Assembly: GCA_038317375.1 (NCBI GenBank)
Contig: JBBQBM010000022.1
Coordinates: 1 to 12,347 of the forward strand
Length of the DNA stretch: 12,347 nucleotides
DNA from: JBBQBM01 sp038317375
GTDB taxonomy: Bacteria; Patescibacteriota; Saccharimonadia; Saccharimonadales; JAGQMS01
Reading direction: 5' to 3'
Positions 5,757 through 12,050 of this stretch are shown piece after piece. Position 1 is the first letter of the stretch. Every line of letters begins with the position of its first letter. Under the pieces are notes generated by a model that ran no database searches, was not told where the DNA came from, and was given only the letters and a program-made list of their open reading frames with translations. The translations under genes were made by a program, and so were the position numbers.

Positions 5757-6337
5757 TGGCAACCAAAAAAATTACCCCAGAAGTCACCGACACCCCGCCA
5801 GTTGAACCAACCGTACAGAGTGACGATATAAAAGTCGAAGTACGATCTGCGCCGCTTGTAATTAAAGAGGATGGAGCAGAGACTACCAGACCAGATTTAA
5901 CAGTTCATCACGAACTAACAATCACACCACCTGAGACTATCGCCAAATCTACAGATGTAGTCGAAGTAGCAACAGAACCAGAAGCTGTTCAGGAAGAAGT
6001 TCCACCTGAACCAGAAATACCAGAAGTAGTAAGAACACCTGAACCTACCGAGACAGTAACTCCAGTTGCACCAACCAATGATGCGCCAAAGGGCGAGCCA
6101 CAATCGACAGTAGCTTCAGAGGTGGTTCCAGCTAAACCTGAGGAGATGCAGTCACCCAAAGTATTCGATACGAAGCAGTATCATTTGCCAATCGACGAAG
6201 GCGCTACCCATGGAAAAGGAAAGTATCTGACCTTCTTCGCGGTCGCCCTACTCGTTATCGTAGTTGTCTTAGCAGTAGCAATTGACGCTGGTTGGATTGA
6301 CCTTGGCTTTAAGTTACCGTTCGACCTAATTAAATAA
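5756..6337 (+). CDS. Pro/Glu/Thr-rich protein with a C-terminal membrane anchor
   Basis: 193 residues. Residues 1 to about 150 are low-complexity and rich in Pro, Glu, Thr and Val, probably disordered. Residues about 157-177 form one strongly hydrophobic helix (FFAVALLVIVVVLAVAI), followed by a short tail ending FDLIK. The Lys-Gly-Lys before the helix and the acidic residues after it suggest that the long N-terminal part is cytoplasmic. No family or enzymatic motif is recognised. It overlaps the tpiA stop by one base and has a strong AAGGAG (5743-5748) seven bases before the ATG. It shares an operon with the pilin-like gene downstream, so an envelope or pilus-linked role is possible but unproven. 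Confidence 0.8.
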   Translation: MATKKITPEVTDTPPVEPTVQSDDIKVEVRSAPLVIKEDGAETTRPDLTVHHELTITPPETIAKSTDVVEVATEPEAVQEEVPPEPEIPEVVRTPEPTETVTPVAPTNDAPKGEPQSTVASEVVPAKPEEMQSPKVFDTKQYHLPIDEGATHGKGKYLTFFAVALLVIVVVLAVAIDAGWIDLGFKLPFDLIK

Positions 6338-6347
6338 GGAGTAACGT

Positions 6348-7052
6348 ATGCGTTTAAATAAAAAAGGTTTCGAGCCAATCATGATCGTCTTATTAGCTGC
6401 AGCGTTGTTAGTTGCCGGCGGTGCCGGATATTACGTGTGGAATCGTAACCGGGATAAGCCAGCAGTGGCTACGTCTAGTAAAATAGCGGCCGACGTTGCC
6501 ACCGAAGAAGATAGCGCCTGTACGGCACCGGAAGGCTACACGGTTTATAACAACACCGACGTACGATTTTGTTTCGTCTATCCAGAAGAGTGGGGCGTCG
6601 CCAGTGTAGCCCTAGGTGTAATAGATGTAACGCACGAAGATGGCCACGGTTGGCTGGGCACTTTTTCGCTGAATTCTAATGCTAGCTTTGCCTTTTTGAG
6701 TAATGACTGGGCATACACCGGCCCTGGACGAGGTGGCCCAAACCACGCCGTTGGTTTTGTGACTTATGAGGTTTTTGCAGCTAGCGCCGGCGATACAACT
6801 GATTACGATATTAAGTTCAACACCGACTCAAAACAATTAGTCGGCGCAACGACTGACTTTAATATTCAAGGTGCGATTGTTTGGGCCAAACGTGTGTTTA
6901 CCGAGTCCGAGCCGTATACAGGTATTGAGTTTCAGTTGAACGCACCGTCTACGGGCGCGTTCGATATGGACACTGCAGCGGTTGGTGACTTCGTTTCGTC
7001 AGAACAATTCGGCCAAATGACAGTCGTCGTTGACTCCGTTACCGAATACTAG
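6348..7052 (+). CDS. Type IV pilin-like or anchored secreted protein
   Basis: 234 residues. The N-terminus MRLNKKGFEPIMIVLL has the class III prepilin pattern: basic leader, Gly7 before Phe8, then a hydrophobic helix (8-30). A prepilin peptidase could cut after Gly7, though Glu is at mature position 2 rather than the typical 5. The rest is an exported domain of about 200 residues with the pair C58/C75, which could form a disulfide, and a segment VYPEEWGV reminiscent of PsbP-like folds. No firm family. AAGGAG (6336-6341) overlaps the upstream stop, six bases from the ATG, so it is co-transcribed with tpiA and the Pro-rich gene. It is likely a minor pilin or surface protein; function unknown. 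Confidence 0.75.
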   Translation: MRLNKKGFEPIMIVLLAAALLVAGGAGYYVWNRNRDKPAVATSSKIAADVATEEDSACTAPEGYTVYNNTDVRFCFVYPEEWGVASVALGVIDVTHEDGHGWLGTFSLNSNASFAFLSNDWAYTGPGRGGPNHAVGFVTYEVFAASAGDTTDYDIKFNTDSKQLVGATTDFNIQGAIVWAKRVFTESEPYTGIEFQLNAPSTGAFDMDTAAVGDFVSSEQFGQMTVVVDSVTEY

Positions 7053-7057
7053 ATTGC

Positions 7058-7086
7058 TTGTATTTTCAGCGAGAATAGTGTGTAAT
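7058..7086 (+). promoter_or_regulatory. Promoter of the hypothetical gene unit
   Basis: TTGTAT (7058-7063), a 17-base spacer and TGTAAT (7081-7086, five of six bases of the consensus -10). Transcription would start near 7093. An 8-bp hairpin repeat, TAGTTGTA-CTTT-TACAACTA (7089-7108), sits over the start point and may be an operator or a weak terminator of the upstream operon; no T-tract follows it. Confidence 0.5.
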
Positions 7087-7119
7087 CTTAGTTGTACTTT
7101 TACAACTAGCTACTTCTTT

Positions 7120-7242
7120 GGAACGGCTTTTTAAACTCGAACACTTCGCGGTATTCGGGTTTGAAGCGCCGTTCCAAACCTCAAGCCGAATCCGCCTGTC
7201 TAACGACGGGTTAGTTCGCACGGCGCTATGGCAGAAATGCCA
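7120..7242 (+). ncRNA. Highly structured 5' leader, riboswitch-like candidate of unknown class
   Basis: A 56-nt hairpin pairs GGAACGGC (7120-7127) with GCCGTTCC (7168-7175) and AAACTCGAA (7133-7141) with TTCGGGTTT (7154-7162). The TTTT/GAAG segments between also pair, leaving one mismatch in about 22 pairs. Three pairs are G-U, so the symmetry works better in RNA than in DNA. It is followed by CTAAC-GACGG-GTTAG near 7200-7215 and by TGGCA-GAAA-TGCCA (7229-7242), a GNRA tetraloop hairpin just ahead of the ribosome site. An open frame from TTG 7118 crosses this region, but the pairing argues that it is untranslated. I recognise no riboswitch class. Confidence 0.5.
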
Positions 7243-7261
7243 GAAAGAAGGTCAGTCAGAA

Positions 7262-8035
7262 ATGACCAGCCTTTACGAAATGCCTTTCGGCAAGATTCAA
7301 GATTTCATCAGACGCCTAGTCAAGGCAGGTCTGGACGAGGAAACTGTCCAGCAACTGTTGAAAGACGACAGTCTTGCCGGCCCGTGGGTTGCCCAGTTGA
7401 TGGCAACCCTACATCCACCACTGTTCGTGTCTAACGGGCAACAGCTCAAAAATGCACGAGAATGGTTTGGTGATTACTTCCATAAGGGTCAGTTTGCCAA
7501 CGCAGAAATGCAGATGGCAAATTTGAAAGCTCCGACGGAACCGCTCCATGCGTGGGTCCTAACACCTCATTTTAATACAATCGAGCAGACTTTCGATTGG
7601 CTGTGGAGCACGATCAAGCGAGTGCATTCCAACGACCATCCCTGGCGATCCGATTTTCTGAAAAGCGATCCTGGACATCTAAAGTTGGTGGCGTGCAGCG
7701 TTTTTGAGCCGAACAGTCTTAGGTGGGTGCTCGTTGATTTCGGTGCTTACCTGGGTGAGAGGCCAGACCGAGTCCGTGGTCGCGATTCGGCTCATGCTGA
7801 ACTCTTGGCGGCTGCCTGCCATCACCCGGTTTGGGCGCGGTCTGCGCGAAAGGTGGTTAACGGAGTATTTGTTCCTCAAGTCAACCTTTGTGGCTATCAA
7901 CTCTCAACGGTTAGTGGTTGGGTATGTGTGCCATATCTAAGTGGCGGCAAAGAGCACATGCGACTGGACTATCTTCTTGAGAACAACGCTAATTCGACCT
8001 TTGCTAACCCGGTTCGACTGGAAGTAGTTAGGTAG
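7262..8035 (+). CDS. Hypothetical protein, possibly of a Patescibacteria-specific family
   Basis: 257 residues from the ATG at 7262 (MTSLYEMPFGKIQDF). The frame is open back to a TTG at 7118, which would add 48 residues, but that stretch overlaps the strong leader hairpins; AAGG at 7248-7251 lies ten bases before the chosen ATG. The first 60 residues look helical (repeated Leu/Val with KAGLDEETVQQLLKDD). The C-terminal part contains a block AELLAAACHHPVW followed by NLCGYQLSTVSGWVCVPYL. From memory, proteins with this sort of helical start and C-terminal block recur, often in several copies, in CPR genomes with no known function; I cannot verify this here. No signal peptide or catalytic motif. 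It is a single-gene unit between its own promoter and terminator. Confidence 0.7.
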   Translation: MTSLYEMPFGKIQDFIRRLVKAGLDEETVQQLLKDDSLAGPWVAQLMATLHPPLFVSNGQQLKNAREWFGDYFHKGQFANAEMQMANLKAPTEPLHAWVLTPHFNTIEQTFDWLWSTIKRVHSNDHPWRSDFLKSDPGHLKLVACSVFEPNSLRWVLVDFGAYLGERPDRVRGRDSAHAELLAAACHHPVWARSARKVVNGVFVPQVNLCGYQLSTVSGWVCVPYLSGGKEHMRLDYLLENNANSTFANPVRLEVVR

Positions 8036-8064
8036 GGTCTTGGACCCTGCGAGTCTTGCTCGCA
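8034..8064 (+). other. Two tandem hairpins after the hypothetical gene
   Basis: AGGGTC-TTG-GACCCT (8034-8048) begins inside the stop codon and shares its last base with TGCGAG-TCTTG-CTCGCA (8048-8064). Both stems are perfect, 6 bp each. With the terminator at 8075 they make three hairpins in 71 bases, an unusually structured 3' end that may protect the mRNA or insulate uvrD. Confidence 0.6.
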
Positions 8065-8074
8065 AATCCATACC

Positions 8075-8114
8075 GTCCCGGGGTCGTTCATTCGACCCCG
8101 GGACATTTCATTTT
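8075..8114 (+). terminator. Strong terminator hairpin
   Basis: A perfect 12-bp stem, GTCCCGGGGTCG (8075-8086) against CGACCCCGGGAC (8093-8104), with loop TTCATT, followed by the T-rich ATTTCATTTT. It ends the hypothetical gene's transcript; the uvrD promoter comes next. Confidence 0.85.
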
Positions 8115-8140
8115 CAGGAATATTATCAAACCCCGCAAGG

Positions 8141-8146
8141 TACAAT
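8141..8146 (+). promoter_or_regulatory. -10 box of uvrD; probable leaderless start
   Basis: TACAAT lies six bases before the ATG at 8153. Standard geometry puts the transcription start on the A of that ATG. There is no Shine-Dalgarno upstream and the -35 is weak. The same arrangement is seen at tpiA. Confidence 0.5.
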
Positions 8147-8152
8147 ACATAG

Positions 8153-10297
8153 ATGAGTTTGCCGACTGATACTATTATGACTTTAAACCCCGAGCAAAGA
8201 CGGGCCGTCGATACAACCGAGGGTCCGTTGCTTATTTTGGCCGGCGCAGGGTCGGGCAAAACCAAGACTCTGACCTATCGAATCGCTCATATCTTAGCTA
8301 AACGCCTAGCTACACCCTATGAAATCCTAGCTGTTACTTTTACGAACAAAGCCGCCAAAGAAATGCGTAACCGAGTAGCCGAGCTGACGGGTGCCAACCC
8401 AGAAAGCCGTTCATTCATGCCTTTCCTCGGTACGTTCCATGGCATTTGCGTGCGATTACTCCGCCAAAATGGCGACAGCGCGGGCATAGACAAGAACTTT
8501 GTAATTTATGATGAGTCTGATCGGCTGAATCTTATTAAGCAAATAATGGCCCGCGAGCATATCGACGATAAGCAGTCCCCGCCAAGAGCGATTGCCTCGA
8601 TTATTAGTGGTGCTAAAAACGAGCTATTATCGACCGCTGAACTCGGTGGTTCGGCTAGTGGACCGATACAAAAAATTGCTGCAAAAGTATTTCCACTTTA
8701 CGAACGTGAGCTTCGGCAAGCTTCAGCACTCGATTTCGATGATTTGATCGGCAAAACAGTCGACATGTTGAGTATCGATGAGGATGTTCGAAAAAAATGG
8801 CGCGAGCAATTTAAGTACATCATGATTGACGAGTACCAAGACACAAACGCGGCTCAATATAAACTTATTAAACTACTAACTAATGACAAAAATAATCTCT
8901 GTGTTGTTGGTGACGATTGGCAGTCGATCTATTCGTGGCGTGGCGCAGACTATCGAAATATTCTTAACTTTGAACGAGACAATCCTAAGGCAGAAATTAT
9001 CAAACTCGAACAAAACTACCGTAGCACTCAAGCAATACTAGAAACGGCTCACCGCGTTATTAGTAAAAACTCTCGCCGTTCCGACAAAAAACTCTGGACT
9101 GCCAGCAAGGGTGGAACGCCGGTACAGGTTTTGCAAGCAGCCAGCGAACGCAACGAAGCCGAAATGATTATCCGTCGAATTCGTACCCAGAACGATATGA
9201 GCGACAGAAATTTTTCGGATTTCGCGGTACTTTATCGAACCAACGCTCAAAGTCGTAGCCTAGAGGAGCAGTTCGTGCGTCTCGGTGTGCCATATAAAAT
9301 ATATGGCGGAGTTAGGTTTTATGACCGGGCTGAAATAAAAGACATTATCGCTTATCTACGACTTATCTATCAACCAGAAGACAGAGCTAGTTTTGACAGA
9401 ATCGTTAACGTTCCGGCACGCGGCGTCGGCAAAACATCATTAGAACGTTTTAATTATTGGCGCGAGACACAAGGACTGGGGTTAAGTGAAGCACTCGGTC
9501 GGCTAGAGGACTGTAACGACATCACGACAAAGGCCAAAAGTGGTCTTGGCGATCTAAGGAACCTACTGAATGATTTTAGAGCACAGTCCGAGACACTACC
9601 GGTTGCCGAGATTATCAACGGGCTTACAAAAAGATTAGACTATTTCTCGCATTTAAGTGACGGGACGGTCCAGGGCGAAACCCGTATCGAAAACGTTCGC
9701 GAGTTACTTACCGTCGCTAAAGGTTATGCCGATCTTGGGGTTAGCGGTTTCTTAGAAGAAGTAGCTTTGGTCAGCGACGTTGATAGCGGGGGCAACAAAA
9801 GTGGCAAGTCGGTGTCGCTTATGACTCTGCATACAGCTAAAGGTCTTGAATTTCCTGTCGTCTTTTTAGTTGGAATGGAAGAGGGGGTTTTCCCGCACTC
9901 TAGAGCACTTTTCGATCAGAGCGAGATGGAGGAGGAGCGCCGTTTGGCATACGTGGGTATGACAAGGGCTAAAGAAGAGCTAATCTTGACCTACGCTACT
10001 AGTCGTGCGCTTTACGGTTCGTTACAACACAATATGCCCTCACAATTCTTGGCTGATGTTGAAGCAACCGCCACTGTGGCGCCAAGCTTTGAAGCCCACA
10101 TCTTCGATCAGTCAGAGCCACATTATGCTCCGGATCTGAACGAAGGCGATAGCGTAAGGCATAACGTATTTGGCATAGGCGCTGTTCTTGAAGTTCAAGG
10201 CGACGTAGTTACGATTAATTTCAAAGAAAAGGGCGTCAAAAAACTAAATGTCGGGTTCGCACCGATAGTGAAATTGGATGATGATACGACGATCTAA
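8153..10297 (+). CDS. uvrD: UvrD/PcrA-family superfamily 1A DNA helicase
   Basis: 714 residues. An ATP-driven 3'-5' DNA helicase for nucleotide excision repair, mismatch repair or clearing of stalled transcription and replication. Motifs in order: LNPEQRRAV (Q motif), AGAGSGKT (30-37), VTFTNKAAKEM (Ia), GTFH, DEYQDT (226-231), VVGDDWQSIYSWRGAD (III), LEQNYRST (IV), LHTAKGLEFP (V, about 559) and YVGMTRAK (VI, about 600). The last roughly 50 residues (GDSVRHNVFGIGAVLEV...) match the Tudor-like C-terminal domain that in PcrA/UvrD binds RNA polymerase. Position 256 is Trp where PcrA has Asp (GDDDQS); Trp also occurs in other SF1A members such as helicase IV. A second start (ATG 8177) would drop eight residues. 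The next gene overlaps its last 20 bases. Confidence 0.96.
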   Translation: MSLPTDTIMTLNPEQRRAVDTTEGPLLILAGAGSGKTKTLTYRIAHILAKRLATPYEILAVTFTNKAAKEMRNRVAELTGANPESRSFMPFLGTFHGICVRLLRQNGDSAGIDKNFVIYDESDRLNLIKQIMAREHIDDKQSPPRAIASIISGAKNELLSTAELGGSASGPIQKIAAKVFPLYERELRQASALDFDDLIGKTVDMLSIDEDVRKKWREQFKYIMIDEYQDTNAAQYKLIKLLTNDKNNLCVVGDDWQSIYSWRGADYRNILNFERDNPKAEIIKLEQNYRSTQAILETAHRVISKNSRRSDKKLWTASKGGTPVQVLQAASERNEAEMIIRRIRTQNDMSDRNFSDFAVLYRTNAQSRSLEEQFVRLGVPYKIYGGVRFYDRAEIKDIIAYLRLIYQPEDRASFDRIVNVPARGVGKTSLERFNYWRETQGLGLSEALGRLEDCNDITTKAKSGLGDLRNLLNDFRAQSETLPVAEIINGLTKRLDYFSHLSDGTVQGETRIENVRELLTVAKGYADLGVSGFLEEVALVSDVDSGGNKSGKSVSLMTLHTAKGLEFPVVFLVGMEEGVFPHSRALFDQSEMEEERRLAYVGMTRAKEELILTYATSRALYGSLQHNMPSQFLADVEATATVAPSFEAHIFDQSEPHYAPDLNEGDSVRHNVFGIGAVLEVQGDVVTINFKEKGVKKLNVGFAPIVKLDDDTTI

Positions 10298-10760
10298 AAT
10301 CATTGGTAGGACTACGTGGCTAATTTTCTTATGCTCACCGATCCCCTGGTTTTTGCTACATTATCGCCCACCAAGAGCCTATGCTCTTATAAGATATGCA
10401 GGTAAGACATTGATCGTTAGAAATTGGTTTGGTTCGGGTAAGTGGTCTTTTCCAGGTGGCGGAGTGCATAAGGGCGAGGACTCTAAAGTCGGAGCCTGCC
10501 GGGAAGTATTCGAAGAAGTTGGCCTTGTCCTCTCACCAAAAGATATTAAGTTCTTGGTTAAAGGATTCACCAGATTTATTTTTAGTGGTAAGAAGTATGT
10601 AATTTATGAAACAACCTTAGTCGCTAAACCAGACGTCAAACTAGACAGCGAGTTGAATGGATTCGCGTGGGTGAATAACGAAGAGATAAAAAGCTATCGA
10701 CTAACTAACGAAGCCATGGTTGCTCTAGCCAAAGATCCTACACCGTCTAACCTGTTATAA
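10278..10760 (+). CDS. Nudix hydrolase with a hydrophobic N-terminus
   Basis: 160 residues. A complete Nudix box lies at 61-83 (GGVHKGED...REVFEEVGL): G61, E67, R75, E76, E79, E80, G82. It hydrolyses a nucleoside diphosphate linked to another group, such as an oxidised or capped nucleotide, in a metal-dependent way; the exact substrate is unknown. Residues 12-28 (TTWLIFLCSPIPWFLLH) are hydrophobic and could hold the enzyme at the membrane with its active site in the cytoplasm, unlike most soluble Nudix proteins. The ATG-ATG start lies inside the uvrD 3' end (20-base overlap), so it is expressed with the helicase. No good Shine-Dalgarno is seen, and a later start would remove the hydrophobic part, but no ATG follows before the Nudix fold. 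Confidence 0.88.
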   Translation: MMIRRSKIIGRTTWLIFLCSPIPWFLLHYRPPRAYALIRYAGKTLIVRNWFGSGKWSFPGGGVHKGEDSKVGACREVFEEVGLVLSPKDIKFLVKGFTRFIFSGKKYVIYETTLVAKPDVKLDSELNGFAWVNNEEIKSYRLTNEAMVALAKDPTPSNLL

Positions 10761-10761
10761 T
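10753..10761 (+). promoter_or_regulatory. Extended -10 promoter of the G5/lysozyme-like gene
   Basis: TGT followed by a perfect TATAAT (10756-10761), overlapping the stop codon of the Nudix gene. Transcription would begin near 10768, giving a leader of about 23 nt. The -35 is weak, as expected for an extended -10 type. Confidence 0.6.
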
Positions 10762-10790
10762 TAGACCACTATTAAATAGACGGGCGGAGC

Positions 10791-12047
10791 ATGGCGAAGA
10801 AGACATTTATAAGTAGACACAGGTTCGGGCTAGGTGTTTTTATAAGCGTTTTTATATTTGTTTTCGCATCTTTTGGTTTGGTGGTAGCTAATGGTGAAGC
10901 TGTTAATCCCAAAGACCAGCATCTGATAAATCTTAAGATTAAGGGCCAAGAAGAAATTGTGCCATCGCGAGCAACTACCGTTGGCGAGTTTTTATCAAAA
11001 CAATCAGTGCGTCTTGGTGAGAGTGATGTTGTCGTACCGAGCAAAGACGCAACAATAACTACTGACAATTTCTCGATCGAAGTGATGAGAGCTCAACCGA
11101 CTACGATTGTTGATGGCGCTTCGACGATTAGCCTACTTAGTCCTTATCAAGACCCACGCTTGGCAGTAGAAGAAGCCGGGATCGTACTTTATCCTGCCGA
11201 CAAAGTCGAACTCGACTATTCGGGCAATCCAAGTATCACGGAAATCATTGGTCGAAAGATAAGTGTCAAACGGGCGACGTTAATCTATGTCAATATTTAC
11301 GGAACGACTGTCGAGCATCGTACAAACAAAAAGATTGTCTCCGAGGTTCTGGCCGAAATGAGTATCCTGCCCGAAGTAGAAGATAGCGTGCTGCCAAGCT
11401 ATGCCACAGTAATCTCGGCTAACCTAGTTATTTCCATTACTCGGTTCGGTCAAGAAGTTATAAATGTCGAAGAGGCAATTGCTATCCCGCAAGAAATAGT
11501 TACTGATAAAAATCTTCCGATCGGTACAAATACGGTTAGCGTTGAAGGGCGAGCCGGTAAACGACTTGTCACCTACGAATTGAATTTCGAGAATGGCATA
11601 GAAGTCACGCGACACCAAATTCAAGAAACAATCGTCGAGCAGCCCGTTGCTAGAGTGGTTATTCGCGGTTCGAGTGCGGTTATTGGTGAAAATAAACAGG
11701 CTTTAATGATAGCAGCCGGACTGTCACCAGCCGATTTCGCCGGCGCGGATTTTATTATTTCTCACGAGTCTGGTTGGTGCGCTACTAAGTGGCAAGGGCA
11801 GTGGGGCTATTGCCCGCCTAGCTATATCGAAAAATATTCCGGTGCGGAAACAGATACATCTCTAGGTTTTGGTCTTTGTCAGTCAACCCCAGCAATTAAA
11901 ATGGCGACCGCCGGTAACGATTGGCGTACGAATGCCGTTACTCAACTAAAATGGTGCACCAGCTATGCTCGCGGCCGTTATGGTAGCTGGCAGAAGGCCT
12001 ACGAAGCCTGGGCTGCCCGCGCTGCTAGTGGCCGTGGCTGGTGGTAG
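10791..12047 (+). CDS. RpfB/YabE-like cell-wall protein: DUF348, G5 and lysozyme-like domains
   Basis: 418 residues. Residues 12-33 form a signal-anchor helix, so the rest is outside the membrane. Three segments resembling the ubiquitin-like DUF348 fold of YabE/RpfB span about 45-220 (for example KIKGQEEIVPSRATTVGEFL). A G5 domain follows at about 225-300 (VSVEGRAGKRLVTYELNFENG). The C-terminal domain (about 315-418) looks lysozyme-like: SHESGW with E326 as candidate catalytic Glu, then GYCPPS, GFGLCQSTP and a Trp-rich end. Its four cysteines (330, 341 and two later) may form disulfides. Such proteins cleave peptidoglycan glycan strands during growth or resuscitation. rsmA follows three bases later, the gene order known for rpfB/yabE and ksgA in Actinobacteria and Firmicutes. 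GGAG lies only one base before the ATG, an odd spacing. Confidence 0.9.
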   Translation: MAKKTFISRHRFGLGVFISVFIFVFASFGLVVANGEAVNPKDQHLINLKIKGQEEIVPSRATTVGEFLSKQSVRLGESDVVVPSKDATITTDNFSIEVMRAQPTTIVDGASTISLLSPYQDPRLAVEEAGIVLYPADKVELDYSGNPSITEIIGRKISVKRATLIYVNIYGTTVEHRTNKKIVSEVLAEMSILPEVEDSVLPSYATVISANLVISITRFGQEVINVEEAIAIPQEIVTDKNLPIGTNTVSVEGRAGKRLVTYELNFENGIEVTRHQIQETIVEQPVARVVIRGSSAVIGENKQALMIAAGLSPADFAGADFIISHESGWCATKWQGQWGYCPPSYIEKYSGAETDTSLGFGLCQSTPAIKMATAGNDWRTNAVTQLKWCTSYARGRYGSWQKAYEAWAARAASGRGWW

Positions 12048-12050
12048 ATA

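Noticed and set aside
7118..7261. TTG start adding 48 residues to the hypothetical protein
   Set aside because: The stretch coincides with long hairpins including G-U pairs, has no ribosome site before the TTG, and an ATG with AAGG upstream is available at 7262. Not excluded, only less likely.
757..12047. Reassigned TGA codon (as in Gracilibacteria)
   Set aside because: All genes read with the standard code at expected family lengths and none needs an in-frame TGA.
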